Shown here: one piece after another, positions 43,148 to 52,107 of the stretch | Position numbering within the stretch: the first letter of the stretch is position 1 | Layout of the letters: every line of letters starts with the position of its first letter | Source: Asticcacaulis biprosthecium C19 | GTDB taxonomy: Bacteria > Pseudomonadota > Alphaproteobacteria > Caulobacterales > Caulobacteraceae | Assembly (NCBI RefSeq): GCF_000204015.1 | Contig: NZ_GL883077.1 | Coordinates: 1,558,789 to 1,622,788, forward strand | Reading direction: 5' to 3' | DNA: 64,000 bases | Notes under the pieces: generated by a model | Database searches by the model: none | The model's input: only the letters and a program-made list of their open reading frames with translations | Told to the model about the DNA's origin: nothing | Translations under genes and position numbers: made by a program

Positions 43148-44254
43148 ATGGTGTCATCCAATCAGGCGCGATCCTCTCTCGATGCGGAGGAAACGCGAAT
43201 GCGCTGGACTGCCGAGGCCGCGCAGAGCTGGTATGACCGGCAACCCTGGCTGGTCGGTAGCAATTTCATACCCTCCACCGCAATCAACCAGTTTGAAATG
43301 TGGCAGGCCGCCACCTTCGATCCTGTAACGATCGATCGGGAACTGGGGTGGGCCGCCGGGATCGGTATGAACACCGCCCGGGTCTTCCTTCATGACCGGA
43401 TCTGGGCCGATGACCCCGATGGACTGATTCGGCGTATCGACAACTTCCTTGGGATTGCCGACAGCCACCGCATCCGACCGATCTTCGTGCTGTTCGATTC
43501 GTGCTGGGATCCCAATCCGCAGCCGGGACTGCAACGCGCGCCCCGCCCCGGAACGCACAACTCCGGCTGGGCCCAAAGCCCGGGAACCGAAGGCCTGCGC
43601 GATGCCGCGCACTATCCGCGCCTGAAGGCGTATGCCAAGGCGGTTGTCAGCGCCTTTGCCAAGGACGCGCGCGTTCTGGCCTGGGACGTGTGGAACGAGC
43701 CGGACAACCAGGGCGGCGCGACCTATGACCAGCTCGACGAAGCGGAAAAAATTCGATTGGTGGCCGGCCTGTTGCCGCAAGTCTTCGACTGGGTACGCAG
43801 CGCGGGGCCGGTGCAGCCCTTGACCAGTGGCCTTTGGCACAACGAAGACTGGTCCCCACAGGGCCGGCTGAATGCCGTCGAAAGCATCCAACTCGAACAG
43901 TCCGACATCATCAGCTTTCACAATTACGACTGGCCGGAAATCCTGGAAGCCCGAATCGCGCAACTTAGGCCCTATGGCCGGCCTTTGCTGCTGACGGAAT
44001 ACATGGCGCGCGGTAACGGCTCGACGTTTGATTCGGCCCTGGTGACGGGCCGGCGCGAAAATGTCGCCATGATCAACTGGGGCTTCGTTGTCGGCAAGAC
44101 GCAGACGAACATGCCGTGGGATTCATGGCAAAGGCCCTATATCGACACCCAGCCGACCCTGTGGTTTCACGATATCTTGCATGCTGACGGCCGGCCCTAC
44201 CGCCAGGCGGAGGTGGAACTGATCCGCCGAATGACTCGCGAAGCCAGAAGCTAA
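43148..44254 (+). CDS. Cytoplasmic clan GH-A (GH5-like) glycoside hydrolase, paralogue of 34891-36051
   Basis: Encodes 368 residues from ATG 43148 (MVSSNQARSSLDAEETRMRW). No signal peptide. The same landmarks as its exported paralogue are kept: VGSNFIPSTAINQFEMW, FVLFDSCWDPN, WDVWNEPDNQGG (acid/base Glu) and LLTEYMARGNGSTFD (nucleophile Glu). The two are alike over nearly their full length. A cytosolic and a periplasmic copy suggest two stages of cutting the same linkage before and after import. An upstream in-frame ATG at 42995 lies inside the terminator and is rejected. Confidence 0.83.
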   Translation: MVSSNQARSSLDAEETRMRWTAEAAQSWYDRQPWLVGSNFIPSTAINQFEMWQAATFDPVTIDRELGWAAGIGMNTARVFLHDRIWADDPDGLIRRIDNFLGIADSHRIRPIFVLFDSCWDPNPQPGLQRAPRPGTHNSGWAQSPGTEGLRDAAHYPRLKAYAKAVVSAFAKDARVLAWDVWNEPDNQGGATYDQLDEAEKIRLVAGLLPQVFDWVRSAGPVQPLTSGLWHNEDWSPQGRLNAVESIQLEQSDIISFHNYDWPEILEARIAQLRPYGRPLLLTEYMARGNGSTFDSALVTGRRENVAMINWGFVVGKTQTNMPWDSWQRPYIDTQPTLWFHDILHADGRPYRQAEVELIRRMTREARS

Positions 44255-45000
44255 AGCGCGCGCTTGTCGGCGTCTTCCTGGGCGTGAATAACCAGCAGCA
44301 CGTCGTTGACGATCAGGTGCATGGCCGCATAAGCGCGTTTGGGGTCACGATCGAAAATGGCCTTCATGATATTCTCATGGGCTTCGATATTCGGCGTCGC
44401 TTGGTTGACGCGGGTGGTAAACTGAATCGACGTCATCAGCGCCGTGCGGATCAGCTCCTGGAATTGGTAGTAAAACGGATTGCCGGAGGCGAACAGGATC
44501 GAGATATGAAAGTCGATATCGGCCACGGTCGGGTCGCCGTCGCCGCCATCGGCGCGTACCATGCGCTCAAAAGCCAGCTTCATGCGCTGCAGGTCTTCAT
44601 AGGCTGCGTTGTGTGCCGCCAGTTCGGCCGCCTTGGGCTCGACCGAAACGCGCAGTTCAGTAAATTGGCGCAGCAGGCGCAGCGAGAATTTGCGCTCCAG
44701 AAGCCAGCGCAATACATCCTTGTCGAGCAGGTTCCATTGCAAGGTCGGCTGGATGACCGTGCCCTGGCGCGGCCGCGCTATCAGCAGACCCTTGGCGGTC
44801 AGCATCTTGACGGCTTCGCGGGTGACCGAACGGCTGACGCCGTATTGCTCAGCGAGCACGGCTTCGGTAGGGAAAACCTTGTTGTCGTAATGTCCAACAA
44901 CGATCGCCTTGCCGAGATGGTCCAGCAGTCCGATGGTCAGGTTACGGCCCAAGGAAAAGGTCGAGCCAAACTCTTTTTCAACGTGCATCGATGGCTGCAA
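44251..45000 (-). CDS. GntR-family transcriptional regulator (FadR/FCD subfamily)
   Basis: Encodes 249 residues. Winged HTH at about 25-95 (FPTEAVLAEQYGVSRSVTREAVKMLTAKGLLIARPRQGTVIQP). All-helical FCD domain at about 105-240 with metal/ligand residues in ADIDFHISI, IEAHENIM and YAAMHLIV. Such regulators answer to sugar acids or similar intermediates. It is the only regulator inside the sugar locus and has operator site 5 about 80 bp upstream, so it is the best candidate for the protein that binds the 17-bp motif. Its 3' end overlaps the convergent GH gene by 4 bp. Confidence 0.9.
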   Translation of the reverse strand: MQPSMHVEKEFGSTFSLGRNLTIGLLDHLGKAIVVGHYDNKVFPTEAVLAEQYGVSRSVTREAVKMLTAKGLLIARPRQGTVIQPTLQWNLLDKDVLRWLLERKFSLRLLRQFTELRVSVEPKAAELAAHNAAYEDLQRMKLAFERMVRADGGDGDPTVADIDFHISILFASGNPFYYQFQELIRTALMTSIQFTTRVNQATPNIEAHENIMKAIFDRDPKRAYAAMHLIVNDVLLVIHAQEDADKRAL

Positions 45001-45081
45001 TACCGAAAGGGTGAAATATCTCTGGTCGCATTGATATGGTCAAACGCCTCAAACGGCAAGTCGTTTGGCGCTTAATTGTAT

Positions 45082-45098
45082 TATAGATCGGATGGATA
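45082..45098. promoter_or_regulatory. 17-bp operator motif, site 5 (upstream of the GntR gene)
   Basis: TATAGATCGGATGGATA fits TATNNATC-N-GATNNATA exactly in all defined positions. It suggests autoregulation. Confidence 0.62.
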
Positions 45099-45217
45099 AG
45101 CCGTCCGACAGGCCTCTGACCTCAGAGCCGTTATCCGTAGCAACCATCTCGCCTTCAGGCTGCGGCATAAATTGCCCGGATTTTGGTTGCGTATCCCACG
45201 CCTCTCCATTATTATAT

Positions 45218-45234
45218 TATAAATAAGATAAATG
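45218..45234. promoter_or_regulatory. 17-bp operator motif, site 6 (upstream of GH43-2)
   Basis: TATAAATAAGATAAATG, a close match to the consensus, preceded by ATTATTATAT. It ends 15 bp before the GH43-2 start codon. Confidence 0.55.
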
Positions 45235-45249
45235 TGGGAATGGAGAGAT

Positions 45250-46245
45250 ATGCTCAGGTTTTTGCCGCTTTTCGTCGCCTTTTTTTTGGTGTCGCCACAG
45301 GCCGGCGCCGCCGAAACCTTCACAAACCCGTTGCTGGATTCGGGGCCGGATCCATGGATTACGCGTGACGGCGACACCTATTACTACATGCACACCATGG
45401 GCAATCGTATTGTCATCTGGAAGACCCTCGACATTGCCAGCCTGTCCAAGGCCAAGCGAAAAACGGTTTGGCTTCCACCGCGGCAGGGGCCGGCCGCGAT
45501 TTCGCTGTGGGCGCCCGAACTGCATCGTATCGATGGCAAATGGTATCTCTATTACACGGCCGCTGAGGCGGGTTTCGACGACGATGCGCATCGTGGTGTC
45601 TTCGTGCTGGAAAATGCCAGTGCAGATCCCACCACTGGGGACTGGGTCGACCGGGGCCGGGTCAATACCGCCCTGGCCGGCATCGACGGCACGACCTTCG
45701 AATATGGTGGCCAGCGCTATTTCGTCTACTCGCCCTATGTCGGACCGGACAGTGTCCTGAGCATTTCGCGGATGGCTGATCCCTGGACCCTGGCCGGAGG
45801 CGAGACCATCCTTGCCCGTCCGGACCTGGCTTGGGAACGCCAGGGCGGTCGTCAGATTCTGGAAGGGCCCGAATTCCTGCAAGGCCCTGACGGCCAGTTG
45901 TTCCTGACCTACTCGGCCAGTGCCTGCTGGTCGGATGACTATGCTCTGGGTTTGCTGAGCGCCCCCGCCGGCAGCGACCCGCTTAACGCCGCGTCATGGA
46001 CCAAGTCGGCGACGCCGGTATTGGCCAAATCGGTATCCAACGGCATCTACGCCACGGGACACAACGGTTTCTTCACGTCGCCGGACGGCAAGACGACCTG
46101 GATCATTTATCACGCCAACCCAGGCCCGAATATGGGGTGTACGCCGCAGCGTTCGCCGCGCATCCAGCCGGTCACCTGGGGTGACGATGGCCGGCCACAG
46201 TTTGCAGAGCCGCAGAAGGACGGTGTGCCCATCGAAGCCCCATAA
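45250..46245 (+). CDS. Exported glycoside hydrolase family 43 protein (GH43-2)
   Basis: Encodes 331 residues from ATG 45250 (MLRFLPLFVAFFLVSPQAGA), chosen for GGAGAG five bases upstream; ATG 45232 overlaps the operator. Signal peptide ends AGAAET. Propeller landmarks: NPLLDSGPDPWI (base Asp), TALAGIDGTTFEY (second Asp) and ILEGPEFLQG (acid Glu). Of the subfamily often annotated alpha-L-arabinofuranosidase or beta-xylosidase. Closer to classical GH43 than GH43-1. Confidence 0.87.
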   Translation: MLRFLPLFVAFFLVSPQAGAAETFTNPLLDSGPDPWITRDGDTYYYMHTMGNRIVIWKTLDIASLSKAKRKTVWLPPRQGPAAISLWAPELHRIDGKWYLYYTAAEAGFDDDAHRGVFVLENASADPTTGDWVDRGRVNTALAGIDGTTFEYGGQRYFVYSPYVGPDSVLSISRMADPWTLAGGETILARPDLAWERQGGRQILEGPEFLQGPDGQLFLTYSASACWSDDYALGLLSAPAGSDPLNAASWTKSATPVLAKSVSNGIYATGHNGFFTSPDGKTTWIIYHANPGPNMGCTPQRSPRIQPVTWGDDGRPQFAEPQKDGVPIEAP

Positions 46246-46349
46246 TAGTTAGCAGTTGCCCGCAAAGTCCGGCAGGGGCGCATGTCAAAAAGAGCGACCA
46301 CCGCGCGGACGTTCACGTCTTTGGCTAAAATTTCGCGTCAGAACAAAAA

Positions 46350-46389
46350 CTTAGGGCGGGGTTTTGATCCATCAAAACCCCGCCCTAAG
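46350..46389. terminator. Bidirectional terminator between GH43-2 and TonB receptor 2
   Basis: CTTAGGGCGGGGTTTTGA and its exact complement form 18-bp arms around TCCA. The stem itself has T4/A4 but no long T-run outside. It lies between two convergent genes. A second hairpin (TTGCCGGCC/GGCCGGCAA, about 46451-46485) sits nearer the receptor stop. Confidence 0.75.
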
Positions 46390-46493
46390 CCGAAAAAGCT
46401 GGATCGCTCGGGCGGTCCAGCGAAATCCTCAGTATGCGTACTGAGGTAGGTTTGCCGGCCGGCGATGTGTCATCGCAGGCCGGCAAGACCTAT

Positions 46494-49400
46494 TTAGAAA
46501 TCGAAGCGTACCATGGCGGTGAAGCGACGGTCATTGCGGAACGCCGAGCGCGTTACGCGGGTACCCTTGAAGTCAATGACCTGGCTCGTCTGGGTCACCT
46601 CATCCAGCAGGTTAACCCCCTGGATGCCAAGCTTGATCCGCGGCGAGTAGCTGTAGAAGAGCGACCCGTCCAACTGCCCTGTGCTCTCGACGTAGATCGG
46701 CGAGAACGGGAAGATCACGTCTCTCGGGGTTTGCAGGAACTCTGAGCGCCAGTTGTAGGCCAGGCGCACGGCAAGCGGACCCTTTTCATAGAACCCAACC
46801 GCGTTGAGCGTGTGCTCAGAAACCCCGGCCAGAGGTAAGCCGCCGGCGAAGGGGCTCTGCTCAGCGCCCAGTCTGGAGTTATCGAAATCACCGGCATCGA
46901 CGTAGGTGTAAGAGAACTGAGACCCCAAACCGCTGAGGAAGCCCGGCAGGAAGTCATAGGTCTGAATATACGACACTTCATAGCCGGTCAGCGCACCGCC
47001 ATCACTGTTGACGGCCCCGTTCACCAGGACGTCGGTCGAGACACCTTGCGGTGAACTGAAGTTGCGCACATTGGCGCCGCTGTTCACGATGCCCTGGATG
47101 TCCTTCATAAAGGCGGAGACCGAAACCGACCCCACCCGGGCGAAGTACCATTCATAGGACAGGTCGTAGTTCCAGGACTCAATCGGCAATAACAGGCGAT
47201 TGCCCGTGTTGATGGCGAACATGGGGCCGGTTTCCAGGGTCCCACCCGACCGCAAGGCGGAGGTATTGTCGTAGATACTTCCGCCGGTCGCAAAGGCAGA
47301 CAGGTCCGGCCGGGAAATGCTTTTTGAAGCTGCTACGCGCACAAGCATCCCGTTGCCGAAGTCGAGCTTGGCGTTGACACTGGGCAGGACGTGCTCGAAC
47401 TCGATATCTGCACTGTCGTCCAGAACTTCCCCGGTGAACACGGTGGCAAATTGCGCCAGTCGCGCCGTCGAGAGACCGCAATAACCCGGCGCAACCTGTC
47501 CCGGCTGGACATTGGCGCATGAGGTCTGCAATTCCGCTACGCTGACGACGCCATCGCCATTGCCGCCGGCGGACACAGCGTCGAAGAATTCGCCCGTCGG
47601 GAAGCCAATCTGGCCGCCGCTCTTGACCCGGGTGCTGACATAGCGGACGCCGACATTTCCGCTCAGTTTGAGCGTGTCCGAAAAGTCGTGGCCAAAATCG
47701 GACCGCACATAGAAGGAGTTGGTGAGTTCTCCGACGTCGGAAATTTCGCCGGCATTCCACACGCCGCCGGGCAGATTATTGCCGCGCGCGGAGATCGGGA
47801 ACCAGGCGTTGGGCGACAGGGTTGACGCCGTGATGGCGGCCGCCTGTTGCTGCGTCAGGCCGCTGAGGTATTCCTGGACGCTGTTGTCACCGCCGAAGAA
47901 GAAGGCCGAGCCGTTGCCCAGGGGAACGGGCACATTGTTGCGCTGGAAGTTGTCGCCGAAAGGATTGCGCACATTGGCGGCATTGGGGAAGTCCTTTACG
48001 TACGCACCGCCGCAGCCAAAGGCCTGGTAATCGCCGCAATTCCAGTTTCCGCCACGTCCGGTCCAGGGTGCGCCCAGGTTACCCCAGTTTGAGAAGTTGG
48101 AATTACGCGTGATGCGACTGCGGTTGCTCCAGCGCGCGCCAAAACGCACGTTTTGAAAGAAGCCGTCGTCGTCGAAGGCATATTTGCCATCTGCCCTGAC
48201 GCTTTTAAGTTCACCTTCGTTCTTGGTCTGGCTGTCGAGGAGGAACCAGAACAGGCTCTTCGAGGGATCGTTGAAATAGCTGGTAGGCGACGTGGCCGTA
48301 TTGGGCTGGAGGAATTGGACGACCGGTGTATCGCCGGTATTGTCGATATCGATGTCGGTATAGGTCTGCATCGCCGAAATGAAGCCGGTGTCGCGGCGGT
48401 CGGACTTAATATGCTGCGCTTCGAAGTTCAGCGCGATCCGGTCGGTTGGGTTGTATTTTATGGCCAGCGACAGGTCTTCGGTGTCGGCGGCGACTTCCTG
48501 CTGGAAACGCAGCATTTCCGTCGGGATACCAAAGCCGGCCTGGGTCAGTCGGCCTTTGACAAACTGATTGCCGTCATAGGTCGCCGTGGTGCCCGGCGCC
48601 AGGATCGGGAACAGGGCATCGTCGTTGACCAGGGCCAGAATCGAGTATTCTTCCAGCGTGTGTTCGGTCTCGGCCTTAAGATATTCGAGTGTGGCCAGCA
48701 CGGTCTTGTCGTTGCTTTCCCATTGGCCGACCAGGGAGATGGCATCGCGATTGCGCGTCAGGTCCGTCGTGCGAACCCCGGCGCCCTTCGGGACAAAAAC
48801 GGCGTTGGCCGGGGGGAAGTTCGACGAGTTGAAGGCGGTCGAACCCGAGAAACCACCCGAGCCCACCGGACGCACCCGGATACAGCCGGTTGTCAGAGAC
48901 GCGTCGCGGTAGCACGGGTCGGTTATCTGAGAGGCATCCGTCTTAGTGATGAGCTCCGAAGAGGCGTAGGCCATCTGAAGGCCGAACGTGCCCTTGCTGG
49001 TCTCATAGGTATTGGACAGAAGGAAGGAATAACCCGGCGCCCACGTCTTGGCCATGTCGCCATAGTTGGCCTCGACGGTACCGGCGAAACGGAAGCCCTT
49101 TTTGTCGAGAGGCTTGCGCGTTACCAGATTGACCGTGCCGGAGATGCCGCCGTCGATCATATCGGCGGTATTGTTCTTGAACACTTCAACGCGGCCCAGC
49201 AACTCCGAAGACACGTCGTTAAACGAAAGCTCGCGACCGCCATTGGCCGAGAAGATATCGCGACCATTCAGTTCTGAACGGACATAGGGCAGGCCGCGAA
49301 TGATCACGCCCGTGCCTTCCACCGAGAAGCGGTCCGGATCTTCGCGCTTTTCAAAGCGGGAGATATTGACCCCTGGGACACGCTGTAAGGATTCGGCGAC

Positions 49401-49694
49401 AGAACGGTCAGGCAGCGCACCAATGTCGTCGGCCGTAATGACGTCGACAAAGGTATCCTTGTTGCGCTTGATCGTTTGCGCGCTCTGCAAGGCCTTGCGG
49501 AAGCCCTTGACAATGGCGACGTCTTCGGGAGCCTCCGTGGTTGCGGCGGCAGTTTCTGCAGTTTCTGACGCCGTGTCCTGAGTCTGCGCCCAGGCCTGCG
49601 ACGATAAAGCCACCATCGCGATGACAGAAGCTGTCGTCAATATATTTAAGCGATGCACTTTAAAGGTGTTAGCATTGCCCGTGATGTTTTTCAT
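46494..49694 (-). CDS. TonB-dependent receptor 2
   Basis: Encodes 1066 residues with a signal peptide ending QAWAQTQD. TonB box-like VAIVKGFRKAL, plug (ITADDIGALPDRSVAESLQRVPGVNISRF, VIIRGLPYVRSELNGRDIFS) and a large barrel ending in FTAMVRFDF. It is of the same carbohydrate-type group as receptor 1 but about 150 residues longer, with extended loops. It is divergent from halogenase 2, with an 860-bp regulatory region between. Confidence 0.93.
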   Translation of the reverse strand: MKNITGNANTFKVHRLNILTTASVIAMVALSSQAWAQTQDTASETAETAAATTEAPEDVAIVKGFRKALQSAQTIKRNKDTFVDVITADDIGALPDRSVAESLQRVPGVNISRFEKREDPDRFSVEGTGVIIRGLPYVRSELNGRDIFSANGGRELSFNDVSSELLGRVEVFKNNTADMIDGGISGTVNLVTRKPLDKKGFRFAGTVEANYGDMAKTWAPGYSFLLSNTYETSKGTFGLQMAYASSELITKTDASQITDPCYRDASLTTGCIRVRPVGSGGFSGSTAFNSSNFPPANAVFVPKGAGVRTTDLTRNRDAISLVGQWESNDKTVLATLEYLKAETEHTLEEYSILALVNDDALFPILAPGTTATYDGNQFVKGRLTQAGFGIPTEMLRFQQEVAADTEDLSLAIKYNPTDRIALNFEAQHIKSDRRDTGFISAMQTYTDIDIDNTGDTPVVQFLQPNTATSPTSYFNDPSKSLFWFLLDSQTKNEGELKSVRADGKYAFDDDGFFQNVRFGARWSNRSRITRNSNFSNWGNLGAPWTGRGGNWNCGDYQAFGCGGAYVKDFPNAANVRNPFGDNFQRNNVPVPLGNGSAFFFGGDNSVQEYLSGLTQQQAAAITASTLSPNAWFPISARGNNLPGGVWNAGEISDVGELTNSFYVRSDFGHDFSDTLKLSGNVGVRYVSTRVKSGGQIGFPTGEFFDAVSAGGNGDGVVSVAELQTSCANVQPGQVAPGYCGLSTARLAQFATVFTGEVLDDSADIEFEHVLPSVNAKLDFGNGMLVRVAASKSISRPDLSAFATGGSIYDNTSALRSGGTLETGPMFAINTGNRLLLPIESWNYDLSYEWYFARVGSVSVSAFMKDIQGIVNSGANVRNFSSPQGVSTDVLVNGAVNSDGGALTGYEVSYIQTYDFLPGFLSGLGSQFSYTYVDAGDFDNSRLGAEQSPFAGGLPLAGVSEHTLNAVGFYEKGPLAVRLAYNWRSEFLQTPRDVIFPFSPIYVESTGQLDGSLFYSYSPRIKLGIQGVNLLDEVTQTSQVIDFKGTRVTRSAFRNDRRFTAMVRFDF

Positions 49695-50556
49695 TACATG
49701 TACTTTCCTGCGCCACCCTGGTTAAGGGTTCGATTGTTTATACTTCAGACAATTCTATAGTTTTGAAGAGCTTCACAGAGCCGCATACGCCACAATATTC
49801 GCGATGCACTTGGCTTTGATCGCGTCCCGACATAGCTGTGACCAAGCCAGGTTTCTCTTGGGTAACGTGATGACGTGTCCGTTCCCTCAATTAGCGCTTC
49901 GCTCGTCGGCACGATGTGTCGGCTCTCGTTGTCTGCTTTTTGACAGGGCAACGATATGTCCTGTCGTTTTTGTCAAATCGGACAATGCGGTACAATTCTT
50001 AAGATGCTTATTCAATAGCTTGTTTTAATTGAATAAATATCCATGACATGCCTTTCATTCGCTCGGATAAATGAAAGGTACATTGCTTTCTGACAAAAAC
50101 GTGGTCGCAAGCGGGGGCAAGATTGTCAAGAAAAATGGCCGCTATGTCGGAATTGTCGCTATTTTTGTCCTGACTGTGTCTTGTCGGACAGCCTGTGGCG
50201 TGTCAAACCAATGTGGCGCAGGGCTCATAAAACACGTCCGGAACCTGTCGCGTCAGTATTTGAAGGGAATGATATTCAGAATGCCGGCTGTTGGTGTTAA
50301 TTTGAACCGGGCAGGTCGAGCAACCTTCTTGTTTGACAATCTGGCGATCTGGGTAGGGGCGCCGGGCTGTCTGACTGGGTGGCGTGAGGCGTATGACAAA
50401 GGACAGGCCAATTCGGAGTGCCTTTGCTCATGACGGTAGGTGGAGGGACCTGCCGCAATACGACTTTGATAATCTGTCGGCCCCGCTGCGTGCCCGGGGT
50501 AGGTCGAGATAAATTTTCTATGCGAAGACAAGAACCTGAAGAAGTTGGGATCAGCT
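49695..50556. other. Long regulatory intergenic region between TonB receptor 2 and halogenase 2
   Basis: 860 bp with no convincing gene; a 120-codon open frame at 50071-50433 lacks a good ribosome site, family or codon pattern. The region holds repeated TGTC/GACA elements (49941-50190) and an inverted repeat CCTTTCATT/AATGAAAGG (about 50051-50079). It probably carries promoters for both divergent genes. Confidence 0.5.
49941..50190. promoter_or_regulatory. Cluster of TGTC/GACA inverted repeats
   Basis: Sites include TGACAGG (49941) with CCTGTC (49960), TTGTC (49970-49974) with GACAA (49981-49985), CGTTTTTGTCA (49965-49975) matched in inverse by TGACAAAAACG (50091-50101), and TGTCGGACA (50182-50190). 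The repeated spacing and symmetry suggest binding by a dimeric regulator different from the one using the 17-bp motif. Confidence 0.45.
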
Positions 50557-52065
50557 ATGACAGCCATTGAAACAATCGTAATCGTCGGCGGTGGTACGGC
50601 AGGATGGATGGCGGCGGCGGCGCTCTCACGCCTGCGGTCTGGCCGACCGGTCAATATTGTTCTCATCGAGTCCGAAGAGATTGGAACCGTGGGTGTCGGC
50701 GAGGCAACGATACCGCCGTTCCTCGATTTCAATCGCCTCCTGGACATTGACGAGCGCGAAATGCTCGCAGCGGTCCAGGGCAGCTTCAAGCTCGGCATTC
50801 AATTCGTCAACTGGGGTAAGCTGGGCGATAGCTACATCCATCCGTTTGGCAACTATGGCTATCAGGTCGACGGGGTGTCGTTCCACCATATCTGGCACAG
50901 ATACAAAATGGCCGGCGACAAGCGGCCCATTCAGATCTTTAACATCGAGACCATGGCTGCCCAGTTCGGCCGCTTTGCCAGAACGGATGACTACAAACAC
51001 GAAGATCTGCCGCCGATAAATTACGCCTATCATATCGATGCCGGGCGCTACGCGCGCTATCTGCGCGGCTATGCCGAAAAGCGCGGCGTTGTGCGTCTTG
51101 AGGGGAAGGTCACGGATGTCATCTGCAATGCGCAGACCGGTTTTGTGGAGTCGCTGTCCCTGAACAATGGCGACTCGCTCAAAGGCGACTTCTTCATCGA
51201 TTGCTCGGGCTTCCGCGGCCTCCTGATCGAGCAGGCCCTGAAAACGGGATACGACGACTGGTCGCATTTTCTGCCGTGCAATCGCGCCGTGGCCTTGCCT
51301 TGCGAGCGGGGGGACGGCTCGGGTCCCTTGCCCTACACCCGCGCCACCGCGCACACCGCCGGATGGCAATGGCAGGTGCCGCTGCAACATCGCAATGGCA
51401 ACGGCCATGTCTACTGCTCGGCCTATATGGAGGACGAGGAAGCCCTGGATATCCTGGTGAACAACATCGCCGGCAAACCCGGGGCGTCACCCAATTTTCT
51501 GCGCTTTGTCACGGGGCGGCGGAAGAAGTTCTGGAACAAGAATGTGGTGGCCCTCGGGCTGGCATCCGGCTTTATGGAACCTCTGGAATCGACGTCGATC
51601 CACCTGGTCAACACAGGCATCAACAAGCTTATCTCTCTCATTTCGCTGGATGGTGTCACCCAGGCGCAGGAAGACGCCTTCAACCGTCTGACGGGCAAGG
51701 AGTATGAACGCATCCGGGATTTCCTTATCCTGCACTACAAGGCGACAAGCCGCGACGACAGCGACTTTTGGAATTACTGCCGGACCATGCCCGTGCCCCC
51801 AAGCCTGACGGAAAAAATCGAGCTTTTTCAGCACAATGGTCAGATCTTCCGGGAAGACGACGAGCTGTTTACCGAAACAAGCTGGGCGGCGGTCATGATG
51901 GGGCAGGGCATCGTCATGAAAGGGCACAACGTGATGGCGGATAGCCTGGAAGACGCGAAAACGCGCAAGGAACTGGATGGCATTGAAAAATCCATCCAAC
52001 ATGTCGTGCAGCATATGCCAAGCCATGGCGACTATCTGAAAAACTATTGTCCCTCGAAAATGTAG
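50557..52065 (+). CDS. Flavin-dependent tryptophan halogenase family protein 2
   Basis: Encodes 502 residues from ATG 50557 (MTAIETIVIVGGGTAGWMAA). FAD motif [14 protein letters not shown], catalytic Lys in [29 protein letters not shown] (WxWxIP with Val for Ile) and [14 protein letters not shown] are present. It resembles halogenase 1 along its length but has longer inserts (for example NYGYQVDGVSFHHIWHRYKM). It is paired divergently with TonB receptor 2, as halogenase 1 is near receptor 1. Substrate unknown. Confidence 0.9.
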   Translation: MTAIETIVIVGGGTAGWMAAAALSRLRSGRPVNIVLIESEEIGTVGVGEATIPPFLDFNRLLDIDEREMLAAVQGSFKLGIQFVNWGKLGDSYIHPFGNYGYQVDGVSFHHIWHRYKMAGDKRPIQIFNIETMAAQFGRFARTDDYKHEDLPPINYAYHIDAGRYARYLRGYAEKRGVVRLEGKVTDVICNAQTGFVESLSLNNGDSLKGDFFIDCSGFRGLLIEQALKTGYDDWSHFLPCNRAVALPCERGDGSGPLPYTRATAHTAGWQWQVPLQHRNGNGHVYCSAYMEDEEALDILVNNIAGKPGASPNFLRFVTGRRKKFWNKNVVALGLASGFMEPLESTSIHLVNTGINKLISLISLDGVTQAQEDAFNRLTGKEYERIRDFLILHYKATSRDDSDFWNYCRTMPVPPSLTEKIELFQHNGQIFREDDELFTETSWAAVMMGQGIVMKGHNVMADSLEDAKTRKELDGIEKSIQHVVQHMPSHGDYLKNYCPSKM

Positions 52066-52107
52066 TGCCTGCTCGCGATGAGCTTGACTCGTCGGGGGCT
52101 GGCAACC

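Noticed and set aside
47179-49277. Long open frames opposite or beside TonB receptor 2
   Set aside because: All are antisense or shifted frames of a well-supported receptor gene and show no conserved motif.
50071-50433. A 120-codon gene between TonB receptor 2 and halogenase 2
   Set aside because: No ribosome site, no recognisable family, composition unlike the neighbours, and it overlies the repeat cluster.
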